Shown here one piece after another: positions 17,709 through 26,488 of a stretch of DNA of 43,265 nt; position 1 is the stretch's first letter; each line of letters starts with the position of its first letter. Origin of the DNA: Cyanobacteria bacterium RM1_2_2 (GTDB lineage Bacteria > Cyanobacteriota > Cyanobacteriia > Elainellales > Elainellaceae); NCBI GenBank assembly GCA_012033495.1, contig JAAUQT010000018.1, positions 1-43,265 of the forward strand, given 5' to 3'. The notes under the pieces were generated by a model. That model saw only the letters and a program-made list of their open reading frames with translations, was not told the DNA's origin and did not search any database. Position numbers and translations under genes: made by a program.

Positions 17709-17978
17709 CTAACCCCGAATTCCCAGACGAGTCACCAATGCCCGATAGCGTTCTTGGTCTTGCTTGAGAATGTATGCCAAAAGACGCTTCCGTTGACCAA
17801 TCATTTTCAGCAAGCCTCGACGAGAAGCGTGGTCTTTCTTGTTGCCTTTGAGATGAGCGCTGAGGCGATTAATCCGCTCGGTCAGCATGGCCACTTGGAC
17901 ATCGGCCGATCCAGTGTCAGTCTCGTGAACCTGGTACTCAGAGATAATTTCTTGTTTACGCTCTTGCAGCAGTGCCAT
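17709..17978 (-). CDS. rpsO: 30S ribosomal protein S15
   Basis: 89 residues, the normal length. It carries the S15 signature [16 protein letters not shown] segment ([19 protein letters not shown]) and the helix [22 protein letters not shown], which contacts 16S rRNA helix 22 and S18/S6 neighbours in the platform. The ATG at 17978 is preceded on the minus strand by a modest ribosome site. It is translated just ahead of the PAM68-like gene, with which it probably shares a transcript. Confidence 0.97.
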   Translation of the reverse strand: MALLQERKQEIISEYQVHETDTGSADVQVAMLTERINRLSAHLKGNKKDHASRRGLLKMIGQRKRLLAYILKQDQERYRALVTRLGIRG

Positions 17979-18133
17979 GAAAGTAATTAGTTCCTACTCA
18001 TAAACCCAGTCAATAATCCTAACATATCTGCTCGGAGGTTTGGCTAGTCTGTTAAAAACAGCTAGGGTCTGAGAGCCAGATGTTGAACCTAGCGTTGAAT
18101 TGATTAAATTCTGCCCGCTCATGAGTCTGGAAT

Positions 18134-18835
18134 CTATTGCACTTCAACGGCAAGCCGTCGCAGGCGATGCTGCTCTTGATTAAAGTGTTTTTGCTCGACC
18201 GTCAGCGCATTAAAGTCAATCGGCGGGCGCATATCCCACTGCATTTCCGATAACACCAGCAAACTGCCAGTCATCACAGCGCCGGTACTCAAATATTGCC
18301 ATCCACCTGTATGGGGCAGCAAGACAATTCCGATCAGATGCCAAGCGCCCACCACCAAAAAGGCCCGCGAACGCATTCCCAACCCTGTGATCAGATAGCC
18401 TAGAGCACTGACTCCAAGCCACAGCGGACACAGATAAGGCAAAAGTTGCCACCAGCCGCCCAAAATCCCAAGGTCGGTATAGACAATGCCGAAGCTCATC
18501 AAAATCGCCCAGCCGTGAACCACCCAACGCAGGCGTTCGACCGTCACCCAAAACCAGGCCAACCCGATCATGCCAGCCGTTCCGATGCCCGTTAAGCCTG
18601 TCCAGATGATGGCTTGCACTGTCCAATTGATTGGGCAAAACTGCGCCACTCCAAAAATGATGGCGATGATCAGACCCCAAACGATAAAAACCTGATCGAT
18701 GCGCGTATAAAATCGAGAAAAAATCGTCCGATTGCCAATTTGCCAATGAATTCGCAGCAGACCAACCTGATCTTGATAGTCGAGAGCAGACTGCTTGAGC
18801 CGTAAGATCGGTGGAGCGAGATTGAGAAGACGCAT
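18134..18835 (-). CDS. Multi-pass membrane protein of unknown function
   Basis: A 233-residue protein with a soluble N-terminus of about 45 residues, then about six hydrophobic helices (for example QVFIVWGLIIAIIFGVAQF, AIIWTGLTGIGTAGMIGLAW, LLPYLCPLWLGVSALGYLIT) and a basic, charged C-terminal tail. There are no transporter or enzyme motifs I recognise. It is divergent to the K+ channel gene, sharing a 328-bp gap. The length, complete frame and typical codon use support a real gene, probably a cyanobacterial family. Confidence 0.7.
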   Translation of the reverse strand: MRLLNLAPPILRLKQSALDYQDQVGLLRIHWQIGNRTIFSRFYTRIDQVFIVWGLIIAIIFGVAQFCPINWTVQAIIWTGLTGIGTAGMIGLAWFWVTVERLRWVVHGWAILMSFGIVYTDLGILGGWWQLLPYLCPLWLGVSALGYLITGLGMRSRAFLVVGAWHLIGIVLLPHTGGWQYLSTGAVMTGSLLVLSEMQWDMRPPIDFNALTVEQKHFNQEQHRLRRLAVEVQ

Positions 18836-19163
18836 TCGTTTTAAAGAGTTGTAAAACTGAAGAAGGAAATTTGTTGAAATATTCTCATATCTTAATCTTT
18901 AAACACACTTTTTAATAATTATCATTCGTCAGTTCACAGAATTGTCATGTGCTATCGCCAGTCAGCAGCTTGTCTCAGAACGCGCGTGTAGGTTTGACTA
19001 CATTGCTCCAGCTAGGTCGGGCCCTAAAATTGGAGCATCAGAACAAATGTCCAGATCTTTCAGCACCGCATCCACCGGATTCATGAGTTGTTTCAATTGA
19101 TTTCTCTACCGATTGAGTAGCCAGATGACCAACGGTGCTGTTTTGAACACGGAGAGTCTTTAG
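18836..19163. other. Divergent promoter region
   Basis: A 328-bp gap between divergent genes, A+T-rich near 18870-18935 (TTTAATAATTATCATT). It must hold promoters for both, but I cannot assign boxes confidently. No repeat or hidden gene seen. Confidence 0.45.
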
Positions 19164-20216
19164 ATGCAGTTGCCTTTTCAACGCATCTTGATCGGTGTCA
19201 CCTTTTTTGTGATCACACTGATCGGGGCAGCAATAGGCTACATGCTCTTTGGCTGTCCGCCGCTAGACGCGATTTATATGGTGATCATCACCGTATTTGG
19301 GGTTGGGTTTGGCGAGTTTTGCCCAATTTCACCACCCCAACGCATTTTTACAATTTTTGTGATTGTTGCCGGTTCATCATCGGCAGTTTACATCGTGGGA
19401 GGGCTTGTCCAAGTCATTATGGAAGGCGAACTCAGACAAGTTTTAGATCATCGCAGAAAGGCGAAAGACCTAGCCAGCCTGGAACAGCATACGATTATTT
19501 GTGGCTACGGTCGGATTGGGCAAGTGATGGCGCGTAAACTCACGGAAGCCAACCAAGCGTTTGTGATTGTCGATAGCAGTGACGAGCGGATTACCTCTGC
19601 CGAAGAGAAGGGCTATCGCGTCTGTCAGGGCAATGCCACCGATGAAAGGACACTGCTGATGGCACGCATTGAACGCGCCAAGGTGCTGGCAACGGTTCTG
19701 CCTGATGATGCTTTGAATGTATTTATTACGCTAACGGCTCGCGGGCTGAACCCTAACCTGATGATCGTTGCTCGTGGGGAGATGGCGAGTACCGAAAAAA
19801 AACTGCGGCTGGCAGGAGCCAATCATGTGGTTTCGCCTGCAAGTATTAGCGGCATGAGGATGGCTAATTTAATCACTCACCCCAACACCATCGAGTTTTT
19901 GGATCAGGGAGAAGAGCGAATTCGGTTGAATGAACTGCTGGCCAAAATCGACGTGCAGGTAGACGAATTAACGATTCCTGCCAATTCGCCGCTAGTTGGA
20001 CGAACGATTGGCGATTTAGAAGTGCGAGGCAAAGGCACGTTTATCGTCGTTGCTGTGCGTAAGTTGGACGGAGAAATCATTACCCATCCTAGTCATTCGA
20101 TGCTGCTTGATCCGCAAGATGTTGTGATTGTGCTAGGTCATCATGGCGATATTCCAGAGTTCAACCGTTTGTATGAAATGAAGCACCAGCTTCGTTATCG
20201 AGGTGGGCGATCGTAG
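19164..20216 (+). CDS. Potassium channel with RCK (TrkA-N/TrkA-C) domains
   Basis: A 350-residue ion channel with two membrane helices flanking a pore loop (about 8-30 and 65-88) and the filter region ITVFGVGFGEFCP. An RCK domain follows, with the nucleotide-binding motif IICGYGRIGQVMARKL (about 110-125) and acidic VIVDSSDE, then a TrkA-C domain near the end. Such proteins form tetrameric K+ channels gated by a cytosolic ligand ring, as in MthK. The filter reads GFG instead of the common GYG; GFG occurs in some K+ channels, so this is compatible with selectivity. A cytoplasmic K+ balance role is inferred. Repeat family 2 copy B follows the stop. Confidence 0.88.
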   Translation: MQLPFQRILIGVTFFVITLIGAAIGYMLFGCPPLDAIYMVIITVFGVGFGEFCPISPPQRIFTIFVIVAGSSSAVYIVGGLVQVIMEGELRQVLDHRRKAKDLASLEQHTIICGYGRIGQVMARKLTEANQAFVIVDSSDERITSAEEKGYRVCQGNATDERTLLMARIERAKVLATVLPDDALNVFITLTARGLNPNLMIVARGEMASTEKKLRLAGANHVVSPASISGMRMANLITHPNTIEFLDQGEERIRLNELLAKIDVQVDELTIPANSPLVGRTIGDLEVRGKGTFIVVAVRKLDGEIITHPSHSMLLDPQDVVIVLGHHGDIPEFNRLYEMKHQLRYRGGRS

Positions 20217-20258
20217 AATGTGGTCGGCGTTAGATGGGCTTGCTTGATGCTTGCCTTA

Positions 20259-20386
20259 GGAATGGGAATTCAATCCGTTCGATCGTGGGTAGAAGCGGGT
20301 TTTGCGGTCAAATCGATCGCTGGATGCCCATTGATCTGCTCAACCCGCCCGTCCAGTCGACGGATTGATTCGATCCACGATCCTTA
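20259..20386. repeat. Palindromic repeat family 2, copy B
   Basis: A sequence of about 128 bp matching 16334-16460 in order and orientation: GGAATGGGAATTCAATCCG at the left, TTTTGCGGTCAAA and GGATGCCCATTGATCTGCT inside, CCACGATCCTTA at the right. CAATCCG (left) pairs with CGGATTG (right), and AGCGGGTT with AACCCGC. It lies between the convergent channel and MATE genes. Confidence 0.8.
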
Positions 20387-20395
20387 GTCACAGCC

Positions 20396-21766
20396 TTAGT
20401 CAGCCGTGGGATGAATCGGAGTGGTGCTAAACCGCCAGGTCAAGACCATCGAAGCGGCTGCTAGCCCAATCGCTAGTCCCCACCATAGTCCAATGCCGCC
20501 CCAGCCAAGCTGAATCCCTAGCAGGTAGCCGCTGGTTAAGCCGATGCCCCAGTAAGCAATGATGCCAATCAGCATCGGGATGCGGGTATCTTTTAAGCCG
20601 CGCAAGGCTCCGGCAGCGCTGACCTGAATGCCGTCAAAGAGCTGAAACACTGCCGCCACGATGAGTAACTGTTTGGCAAGCGCCACAACTGCCGCATTGT
20701 CAGGCTTTTCGATATCTAGATAGAGCGCCACAATCGGTTGAGGAAACAGCCAGAACAAAATTGCCATCAGGCTCATAAATAGGGCTGCGATGCCGATACC
20801 GACCCACCCCGCTAGACGTGCTCCAGCCGGATTTTGCTGCCCTAGCTGCTGCCCGACTCGCACGGTGGTAGCGAGCGAAATGCCCAAAGGCACCATGAAG
20901 GTGACGGCTGCTGTTTGGAGGGCAACTAGGTGGGCTGCCAGCGAGACGGTTCCCAACTGCCCCATCAAGAAGGTGGTTAGCGTAAACATGCCTGTCTCAA
21001 CGGCAGCCAAAACACCAATGGGGATGCCCACTTGAATTAAGTCTCGCAAAACTTGGATCTCAAGTTGATTCAACTGCTTAAACACTCGGTAGGCTCGGTA
21101 GCGAGGTTGGCTCAAAATGTAGAGCGATAGCGCCAGAAACATGCCCCAAAGCGAGGTGGCGCTGGCTAACCCAATGCCGGTGAGTCCTAGCGCGGGCAAT
21201 CCCCATTTGCCAAACATCAAACTGTAGTTGGCGAGGATATTGAAAACTGTGCCGCTGAGCATAATCACAATCACAGGGCGTGGATCAGATAAAGCTGACA
21301 CAAAGTTTCTCAGCACTGCAAAGCCTAAAGCAGGCAGAACGCCCCAAACAATCGAGCGGAGATAGGGCAAAGCGATATTAATCGTTGCAGTCGATTGTCC
21401 GAGGTTGGGCAACCATGCTTGCGCACTCCACAGCAGCAAACCCATGGGCATCGCCAAACCTGCCGCTAACCACAAGCCTTGCCGCACAATTTTACCCACG
21501 GCTGCCGTTTGACTGCCGCCGTAAGCCGCTGCGACTAAGGGGCTAACCGCCGAAACAATGCCTGTGCTGATCAGCAAAAGAGCCTGAAACACCGAGGCTC
21601 CTAGTCCGCCTGCGGCCAGTGTTGCACTGCCGAGCCAACCCATCATGATGGTATCAACAAAGGCAGTTGCAGCTTGGGCTAACTGCGCTCCAGCGAGCGG
21701 AATTGCCAGCCACAAACAGGCTTTTATTTCCGCAGCGAGTCGGGTTTGAGCAGGAGAAGAGGTCAT
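20396..21766 (-). CDS. MATE-family efflux transporter
   Basis: 456 residues with about 12 hydrophobic helices in two homologous halves, typical of Na+- or H+-coupled MATE (NorM/DinF-like) multidrug exporters. Visible family features include the N-terminal AIPLAGAQLAQAATAFVDTIMMG, the repeat-like GAQLAQAATAF/LVALQTAAVTFMVPLG positions in each half, and the C-terminal GALRGLKDTRIPM loop. I chose the ATG at 21766 (MTSSPAQTRLAAEI). The frame is open further upstream to a non-standard ATT at 21793, which is unlikely. Substrate is unknown. It is convergent with the channel gene. Confidence 0.9.
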   Translation of the reverse strand: MTSSPAQTRLAAEIKACLWLAIPLAGAQLAQAATAFVDTIMMGWLGSATLAAGGLGASVFQALLLISTGIVSAVSPLVAAAYGGSQTAAVGKIVRQGLWLAAGLAMPMGLLLWSAQAWLPNLGQSTATINIALPYLRSIVWGVLPALGFAVLRNFVSALSDPRPVIVIMLSGTVFNILANYSLMFGKWGLPALGLTGIGLASATSLWGMFLALSLYILSQPRYRAYRVFKQLNQLEIQVLRDLIQVGIPIGVLAAVETGMFTLTTFLMGQLGTVSLAAHLVALQTAAVTFMVPLGISLATTVRVGQQLGQQNPAGARLAGWVGIGIAALFMSLMAILFWLFPQPIVALYLDIEKPDNAAVVALAKQLLIVAAVFQLFDGIQVSAAGALRGLKDTRIPMLIGIIAYWGIGLTSGYLLGIQLGWGGIGLWWGLAIGLAAASMVLTWRFSTTPIHPTAD

Positions 21767-21929
21767 GCCAGCATCCAAATTGGAAAAAATCAACTATTTT
21801 GAGGAGCGCAATGTTATGAGGGCATCGTGCTACCGTCACAGATGTCACTGTAACGAGCCATTACGGAGCGATCAAACGATGGAAGATATTGCATCCATCA
21901 CTGAAATCGATGGAAGGAGAGTCCACTTT

Positions 21930-21970
21930 TTTGCAGGATCATGTTTGCAGGATCATGTTTGCAGGATCAC
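21930..21970. repeat. 14-bp tandem repeat (TTTGCAGGATCATG)x3
   Basis: Units start at 21930, 21944 and 21958. The third is one base short and ends CAC. Immediately after it CGTCGCC (21978-21984) pairs with GGCGACG (22002-22008) around a central GCCAAAATTGGC palindrome. Confidence 0.85.
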
Positions 21971-22060
21971 GAACTAGCGTCGCCAAAATTGGCATGATCT
22001 AGGCGACGTTGAGCAAAGATATCCCGTTGGGTTGCAGCAGGGTTTGCCATTTCTGCATTA

Positions 22061-22184
22061 AGGAGATTTCTGGGAAACCCTCTACCCCGATACGGGCAGG
22101 TTTTGCAGATCAATCATCTGGGCGACGCGAGACTGAGTCCAAACCTGCCCCAACGTGGCAACAACTTTTTCCTAGAAATCTCCT
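22061..22184. repeat. 124-bp inverted-repeat element upstream of lysR-type gene
   Basis: AGGAGATTTCTGGGA at 22061-22075 pairs at 14 of 15 positions with TCCTAGAAATCTCCT at 22170-22184. Inside, GGGCAGGTTTTGC (from 22094) faces CAAACCTGCCC (to about 22150). The whole unit would fold as a long two-tier hairpin 45 bp before the regulator start codon. The GGGCAGGTTTTGC core is shared with repeat family 2 and with 5702-5720. Non-coding mobile repeat is the simplest reading. Confidence 0.7.
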
Positions 22185-22228
22185 ATGCCAACCGTTCCAT
22201 TGCTAAACCGGCCCGTGCGGCTCAACTC

Positions 22229-23170
22229 ATGAAGCTGAATTCAGAACATCAAATCAAACTTTCTCAACTGCGGATTCTCTTAGCCGTTGCTAAGTCGGGC
22301 AGTTTCAGTGAAGCCGCACTGCACCTAGAAATGTCGCAATCGGCGGTGAGTAATGCGATTGCTAGCTTAGAGGCAACTTTAGGCGTAGAACTGTTCTGCC
22401 GAGGCAGACACGGAGCCTCACCAACTCCTATCGGCATTCAAATGATTGCCCATGCTCACCAAATGCAAGATGTGCTGACTGCAATGATGCGCGATGCCCA
22501 CTCTGCTCGCAGTTTACAGGGCGGACAAGTGAGGATTTCGTCGTTTCGCAGCGTTTCAACTCACATTTTGCCCAGCCTGATCGCGCAGTTCTACCAACAG
22601 TATCCGCAGATTCCGGTCAGCGTTTTAGAACACTTTGATGACCTTAGCATTGCCGAAGATTTGCGAAAAGGTCGAGCCGATATTGGTTTTGTGGAACGCA
22701 CGCTCAGCGATGAATTTGATACTTGGGAACTCATGCGCGATGAGTATGTGGTGTTGCTGCCTGCTCATATGGGCAAGCTTGAAATGGGCAAGCTTGAAAA
22801 AATTGGCGTTTCACTCAGTTGGGAACAGTTGAGCGCCTATCCGCTGATTATGGGGCCTGAAGAGTTTGATCGCCACATTTACGCTCACTGTGCTCTTTAC
22901 GGCAAAGCGCTACAGGTTGCCTATTACCTCAAGGAAGACTCAACGATCGTCAGCATGGTGGCTCAAGGTTTGGGCGCAACTATCATTCCCCGGTTAGCCG
23001 CAGAGCCGATTCCAGCCTCGGTGCAGGTTTGTAATCTGCCAGTGCCGCTGTTTCGGATGATTCGAGTTGCAGTCTTGGCTAATGCGCTGCAAATTCCGGC
23101 AGTGTTTGCCTTTCTCGATTTGCTCAAGCAGCAATGTCAGGAAGGCAAGTTCGGTGCAATATCGGCGTAG
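22229..23170 (+). CDS. LysR-family transcriptional regulator
   Basis: 313 residues from ATG 22229 (MKLNSEHQIKLSQLRILLAV). The winged helix-turn-helix covers about 10-70, with SGSFSEAALHLEMSQSAVSN as the recognition region. A LysR substrate-binding domain (about 95-300) follows, with RISSFRSVSTHILPSLI and the effector-cleft segment GLGATIIPRLA. Upstream in-frame starts lie inside a palindromic repeat and are unlikely. A 15-bp duplication makes an in-frame MGKLEMGKLEK. The target and co-inducer are unknown. It is divergent to the MATE exporter, a common regulator-exporter layout, so control of that gene is a reasonable guess. Confidence 0.88.
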   Translation: MKLNSEHQIKLSQLRILLAVAKSGSFSEAALHLEMSQSAVSNAIASLEATLGVELFCRGRHGASPTPIGIQMIAHAHQMQDVLTAMMRDAHSARSLQGGQVRISSFRSVSTHILPSLIAQFYQQYPQIPVSVLEHFDDLSIAEDLRKGRADIGFVERTLSDEFDTWELMRDEYVVLLPAHMGKLEMGKLEKIGVSLSWEQLSAYPLIMGPEEFDRHIYAHCALYGKALQVAYYLKEDSTIVSMVAQGLGATIIPRLAAEPIPASVQVCNLPVPLFRMIRVAVLANALQIPAVFAFLDLLKQQCQEGKFGAISA

Positions 23171-23400
23171 CGCAATGTCGGTATAACGAAGCCCCACGGT
23201 TCACCCCAACAGCGCTCACCCAATGCCGTGAGAATGTCGTAAGAATGCAGCGAGCGATTTCTAGCCACACCTCGTTAGGCGAGCTTAGACCCCAAGCCCT
23301 CAGCAAAACCTGCCCCAACCCAGCAAGAGGGCGTTGCTTAACCCTTTCCCTGAGCAACCCCCTGAGCAACTGATGACTCCTTCCTGATCCCACACTCGAC

Positions 23401-23955
23401 CTAGGCGCCAAAGGTCGGAATCGGGCTAGAGTTGCCGCCAATGCGGGGGAAGCTAGGTAAATCAAGCTGGCTGGTTTGCCGATTTCGGACTGCCAAACGA
23501 TAGCTGACGCTTTTTAACTCAGCATGAAGCTGGCGGTTCTCGCGCTGAATCATGGATACCTTTTCGCGGACTGTCAACATCCGCTGCTCAAACTTTTCGT
23601 GATAGACACGAGGCAATTCCTGCACCACTTGTTCCAGCATCTTGGCGCGCTCATTCAGTTCTTGCACCGATTGCCGCAAAGTGTGGATTTCGGTATCTCG
23701 ATCGGCGATTTGGTCTTGATAAAACGTGACTTGTGCTTCGACGCCTTGAAGCTGATCGCGCAACGATCGGGTTTCTGCTTGCTGCCGTTCGGTGAGTTCA
23801 GGATTGGGAGCGGCAGAGGCGTTGCCTTTCACGAGGCGAAATAGCTCTTGGGATAGCTGCTGCACGAGTTGGTCGCGCATGGTCAACTCTTCGCGCAGAC
23901 GAGCGACTTCTGCTTGAAGCTCAGGAAGGGTGGGGGTATCAGTCGGGGTTGTCAC
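23401..23955 (-). CDS. Coiled-coil protein of unknown function
   Basis: A 184-residue soluble protein. Residues 10-150 are almost wholly coiled coil with regular Leu/Val heptads (LQAEVARLREELTMRDQLV, then LRQSVQELNERAKMLEQVV, then IQRENRQLHAEL). It ends in a Pro/Ser-rich tail. No enzymatic motif is seen. The start codon overlaps the stop of the upstream flavoprotein gene by 4 bp, so the two are translationally coupled and perhaps form a complex. I do not recognise a named family; it looks like a conserved cyanobacterial protein. Confidence 0.7.
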   Translation of the reverse strand: MTTPTDTPTLPELQAEVARLREELTMRDQLVQQLSQELFRLVKGNASAAPNPELTERQQAETRSLRDQLQGVEAQVTFYQDQIADRDTEIHTLRQSVQELNERAKMLEQVVQELPRVYHEKFEQRMLTVREKVSMIQRENRQLHAELKSVSYRLAVRNRQTSQLDLPSFPRIGGNSSPIPTFGA

Positions 23956-24950
23956 GGTACTGCTCCAATCAAGTTTTCTTCCCAGCGACGAGGAGCGGAG
24001 TCCTTGCGAATTTCTCGCCAGATCGCTGTAGCAGCTAATGTACCATCTGCAACCGCAATTGACACTTGATTTAGACCTTCTTTTAGGTCTCCTACAGCAA
24101 AAAGTCTAGGATGCGAGGTGCGGCACATGCTGTCGGTCACTAGATTGCCACCTTTCCACTGAAGATCAAGCCCTTGTAAATATTCGTTATGGAAGTGAGA
24201 TCCCATCGCAACTAATCCAGTCTCTAACTCAATGGTGGAACCGTCTTCGAGTTCAACCCCCGTCATCTCGTGATCGTGCCCCAAAAATTGCTTGATTGGC
24301 GTTTCGATCAGCGGATAGCCATAATCGCGCAGTTTTTGCCGCATTGCTTCGCCTACCTCTACCTTGCCCTGCGTGAAGACGGTGATGTAAGGGGTAAACC
24401 AGTTAAGGACAAAAGCTGTGTTAATGGCGCCTTCCGACCCGACAAACAAACCACAGCGCTTATCTGCCATTTCGTAGCCATCACAGATCAAGCAAACGTG
24501 CAGGTTGTAGCCCGCGTAGTCGTAGACATTTTGCATATCTTCCAGGTGTGGCAAGTTGTCGATAATGCCGCTGGCTGCAACCACATATTTAGAGCGAAAA
24601 ACGGGATAGATGCTGTCAGCCTTGCCAACTTTTACTTTAACCGCAAAGGTTTCGCCCTCATCTCGCACTTCTTCAACATACGCCCGCAGGTGATCAGCCC
24701 CAAGCTCTACAATGTGCTCCTGCCCATGTTTGAGAATTTCGCGTCCGGGGGTTTCGGGCGATAGTCCGAGATAGTTACGTAAGTCCTGCATCCAGAAAGA
24801 GCGACCCTTGCCTTTTTCAATCACCAAGCAAGAGAGTTTGTAGCGTTGCAGATAAATTGCAGCCGAGAGTCCGCCCGCTCCGCCACCGACAATAATCACA
24901 TCATAAAGATGGTCTAAGCGTTGATCTAAATTGTTTTTAGAGAGTTTCAT
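23952..24950 (-). CDS. Thioredoxin-reductase-like FAD oxidoreductase
   Basis: 332 residues. The FAD motif VIIVGGGAGGLSAAIYL is at about 18-34, the redox pair Cys153-Cys156 lies in HVCLICDGYE, and the closing GDLKEGLNQVSIAVADG segment binds FAD in this family. Classical NADPH-thioredoxin reductases have GGGDSA and HRR motifs for NADPH. Here the corresponding region reads VGSEGAINTAF and the HRR is absent. This recalls the cyanobacterial diflavin-linked disulfide oxidoreductases (Slr0600-like DDOR), where a second FAD takes the NADPH place, though I cannot confirm that from sequence alone. It overlaps the coiled-coil gene by 4 bp. The electron donor is unknown. Confidence 0.82.
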   Translation of the reverse strand: MKLSKNNLDQRLDHLYDVIIVGGGAGGLSAAIYLQRYKLSCLVIEKGKGRSFWMQDLRNYLGLSPETPGREILKHGQEHIVELGADHLRAYVEEVRDEGETFAVKVKVGKADSIYPVFRSKYVVAASGIIDNLPHLEDMQNVYDYAGYNLHVCLICDGYEMADKRCGLFVGSEGAINTAFVLNWFTPYITVFTQGKVEVGEAMRQKLRDYGYPLIETPIKQFLGHDHEMTGVELEDGSTIELETGLVAMGSHFHNEYLQGLDLQWKGGNLVTDSMCRTSHPRLFAVGDLKEGLNQVSIAVADGTLAATAIWREIRKDSAPRRWEENLIGAVP

Positions 24951-25034
24951 AGCAGGAATTCTGGCTGAAGGACAACAGAGAGTGTTCCACTCTTTTCATT
25001 ATCAATCGATTGCCCAAATCTGGAAGATTCGGCG

Positions 25035-25066
25035 TTAAAAAATCCCCCCTGATCAAGGAGGGATTA
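25035..25066 (-). terminator. Terminator of rpsF
   Basis: On the minus strand AATCCCTCC pairs with GGGGGGATT (plus-strand 25057-25065 with 25041-25049, one G-T pair) and is followed by a run of T. It lies about 20 nt after the rpsF stop codon. Confidence 0.75.
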
Positions 25067-25086
25067 GAAAATACTTGCAGCGAATC

Positions 25087-25407
25087 TTAGGCTTCTTCAG
25101 CATCAGCCACAGTTGCGGCTTCAGTTTCTGGCTTAATTGTTAAATAACGGATCACTTCATCACTCAAGCGCATGGCTCTTTCCAGCGCAGCAATGGCAGT
25201 ACCGGGTGCAGAATAGTTCATCTGAACGTAGACTCCTTCCCGCTGCCGATTAATTTCATAGGCGAGACGACGCTTGCCGCGATGCTGGGTGTCAATTTCT
25301 TCAACCCCTTGTTCGCGCAACAGCGTTTGGTATTTTTCAATCGCTCGGTCGGTTTGTTCATCGCCCAGATCTGAGCGCAGAATGTACATGGTTTCGTATT
25401 GTTGCAT
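25087..25407 (-). CDS. rpsF: 30S ribosomal protein S6
   Basis: 106 residues with the S6 start [17 protein letters not shown], the [20 protein letters not shown] strand pair and a disordered acidic tail ([13 protein letters not shown]). S6 binds S18 on the 30S platform. It is monocistronic here, with its own terminator downstream, and no rpsR or ssb beside it. The start is the ATG at 25407; a longer frame in another phase is a shadow. Confidence 0.97.
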   Translation of the reverse strand: MQQYETMYILRSDLGDEQTDRAIEKYQTLLREQGVEEIDTQHRGKRRLAYEINRQREGVYVQMNYSAPGTAIAALERAMRLSDEVIRYLTIKPETEAATVADAEEA

Positions 25408-25595
25408 CGTTCTTTCCTTATGGACATTAGGCTGCCAAATTGCGATCCTGTTGTTTGAGCAGCTTATTTTTTGAGCGACTCAAAAAGCGTAGAGAATGAA
25501 TGAAGTTTACTTATCCAGTTCCGTCAGCTTGCGATCAAGGATTGCAACTAGCAGCAAGGAATTACAATCATATACCAGGTTAAACTCAATCGACT

Positions 25596-26393
25596 ATGGC
25601 GCAGCGCTTCGTCCGCATCCAAACCACTTCAGGTCAGCTACACTATGGCTTGCTTCATCTGGATCGACGAGTCCAGGTTTTAGACGCTCCACCGTGGCTG
25701 CAAGGGCAGCCCACCGATCAAGAATTGCTGGCAAATGCTTATCAGCTTCTAGCTCCCTGTGCGCCGTCGAAAATCGTAGCGGTTGGCAAAAATTACCTCA
25801 AACACGCTGCCGAAATGGGAGGGGAAGTCCCTAAAGAACCCTTGCTCTTCTTCAAGCCCCCCACCGCAGTAACCATTCCTCATGGCACAGTCTACTATCC
25901 TCCTCAGTCAGAACGGGTGGATTATGAGGGCGAACTGGCGCTAGTAATTGGGGATCGCTGCGCCGACTGTACGCCAGAGCAGGCTCGCACCAAAATTTGG
26001 GGATATACGATTGCCAATGACATTACTGCCCGCGATCTACAAAAGAAAGATGGACAGTGGACTCGTGCCAAAGGATTTGATTCCTTTTGTCCGTTAGGCC
26101 CTTGGATTGTACGAGAACTGAGCAGCGGGGCGCGGCTGCAAACTTTCCTGAATGACAATCCTGTGCCAGTTCAGTCTGCTTCCATTAGTGAAATGGTCTT
26201 CCCACCTGATTTCTTAGTGTCCTATATTAGCCAAGCAATTACCCTCTTACCTGGAGATGTCGTGCTAACAGGCACACCAGAAGGAGTAGGCCCTTTGCAG
26301 ATCAGCGATCGGATTCGAGTCGAAATTGAGGGAATTGGCTGCTTGGAGAATACGGTTGCCGCAAAAGTAATGGAGCCTCTAAAGACCTTGTAA
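25596..26393 (+). CDS. Fumarylacetoacetate hydrolase-family protein
   Basis: 265 residues of the FAH superfamily: the catalytic domain begins at about residue 60 (IVAVGKNYLKHAAEMG) and carries the metal-binding acidic set in DYEGELALVIG and the later Glu/Asp in YTIANDITARDLQ. The end GDVVLTGTPEGVGPL is the family's closing signature. Members are acylpyruvases, oxaloacetate decarboxylases or isomerases acting on 2-oxo acids with Mg2+ or Mn2+. Closest resemblance is to FAHD1-type acylpyruvase/oxaloacetate decarboxylase, but the substrate cannot be fixed here. Starts at ATG 25596. Confidence 0.9.
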   Translation: MAQRFVRIQTTSGQLHYGLLHLDRRVQVLDAPPWLQGQPTDQELLANAYQLLAPCAPSKIVAVGKNYLKHAAEMGGEVPKEPLLFFKPPTAVTIPHGTVYYPPQSERVDYEGELALVIGDRCADCTPEQARTKIWGYTIANDITARDLQKKDGQWTRAKGFDSFCPLGPWIVRELSSGARLQTFLNDNPVPVQSASISEMVFPPDFLVSYISQAITLLPGDVVLTGTPEGVGPLQISDRIRVEIEGIGCLENTVAAKVMEPLKTL

Positions 26394-26488
26394 CCCAGCC
26401 TGTACCAAAAACCTGCTGTACCAAGACGTATCAGGGCATCAGCTAGCCGCAAAAATCTAGCTTTACGACTGCACATCTTAAAATCTGC

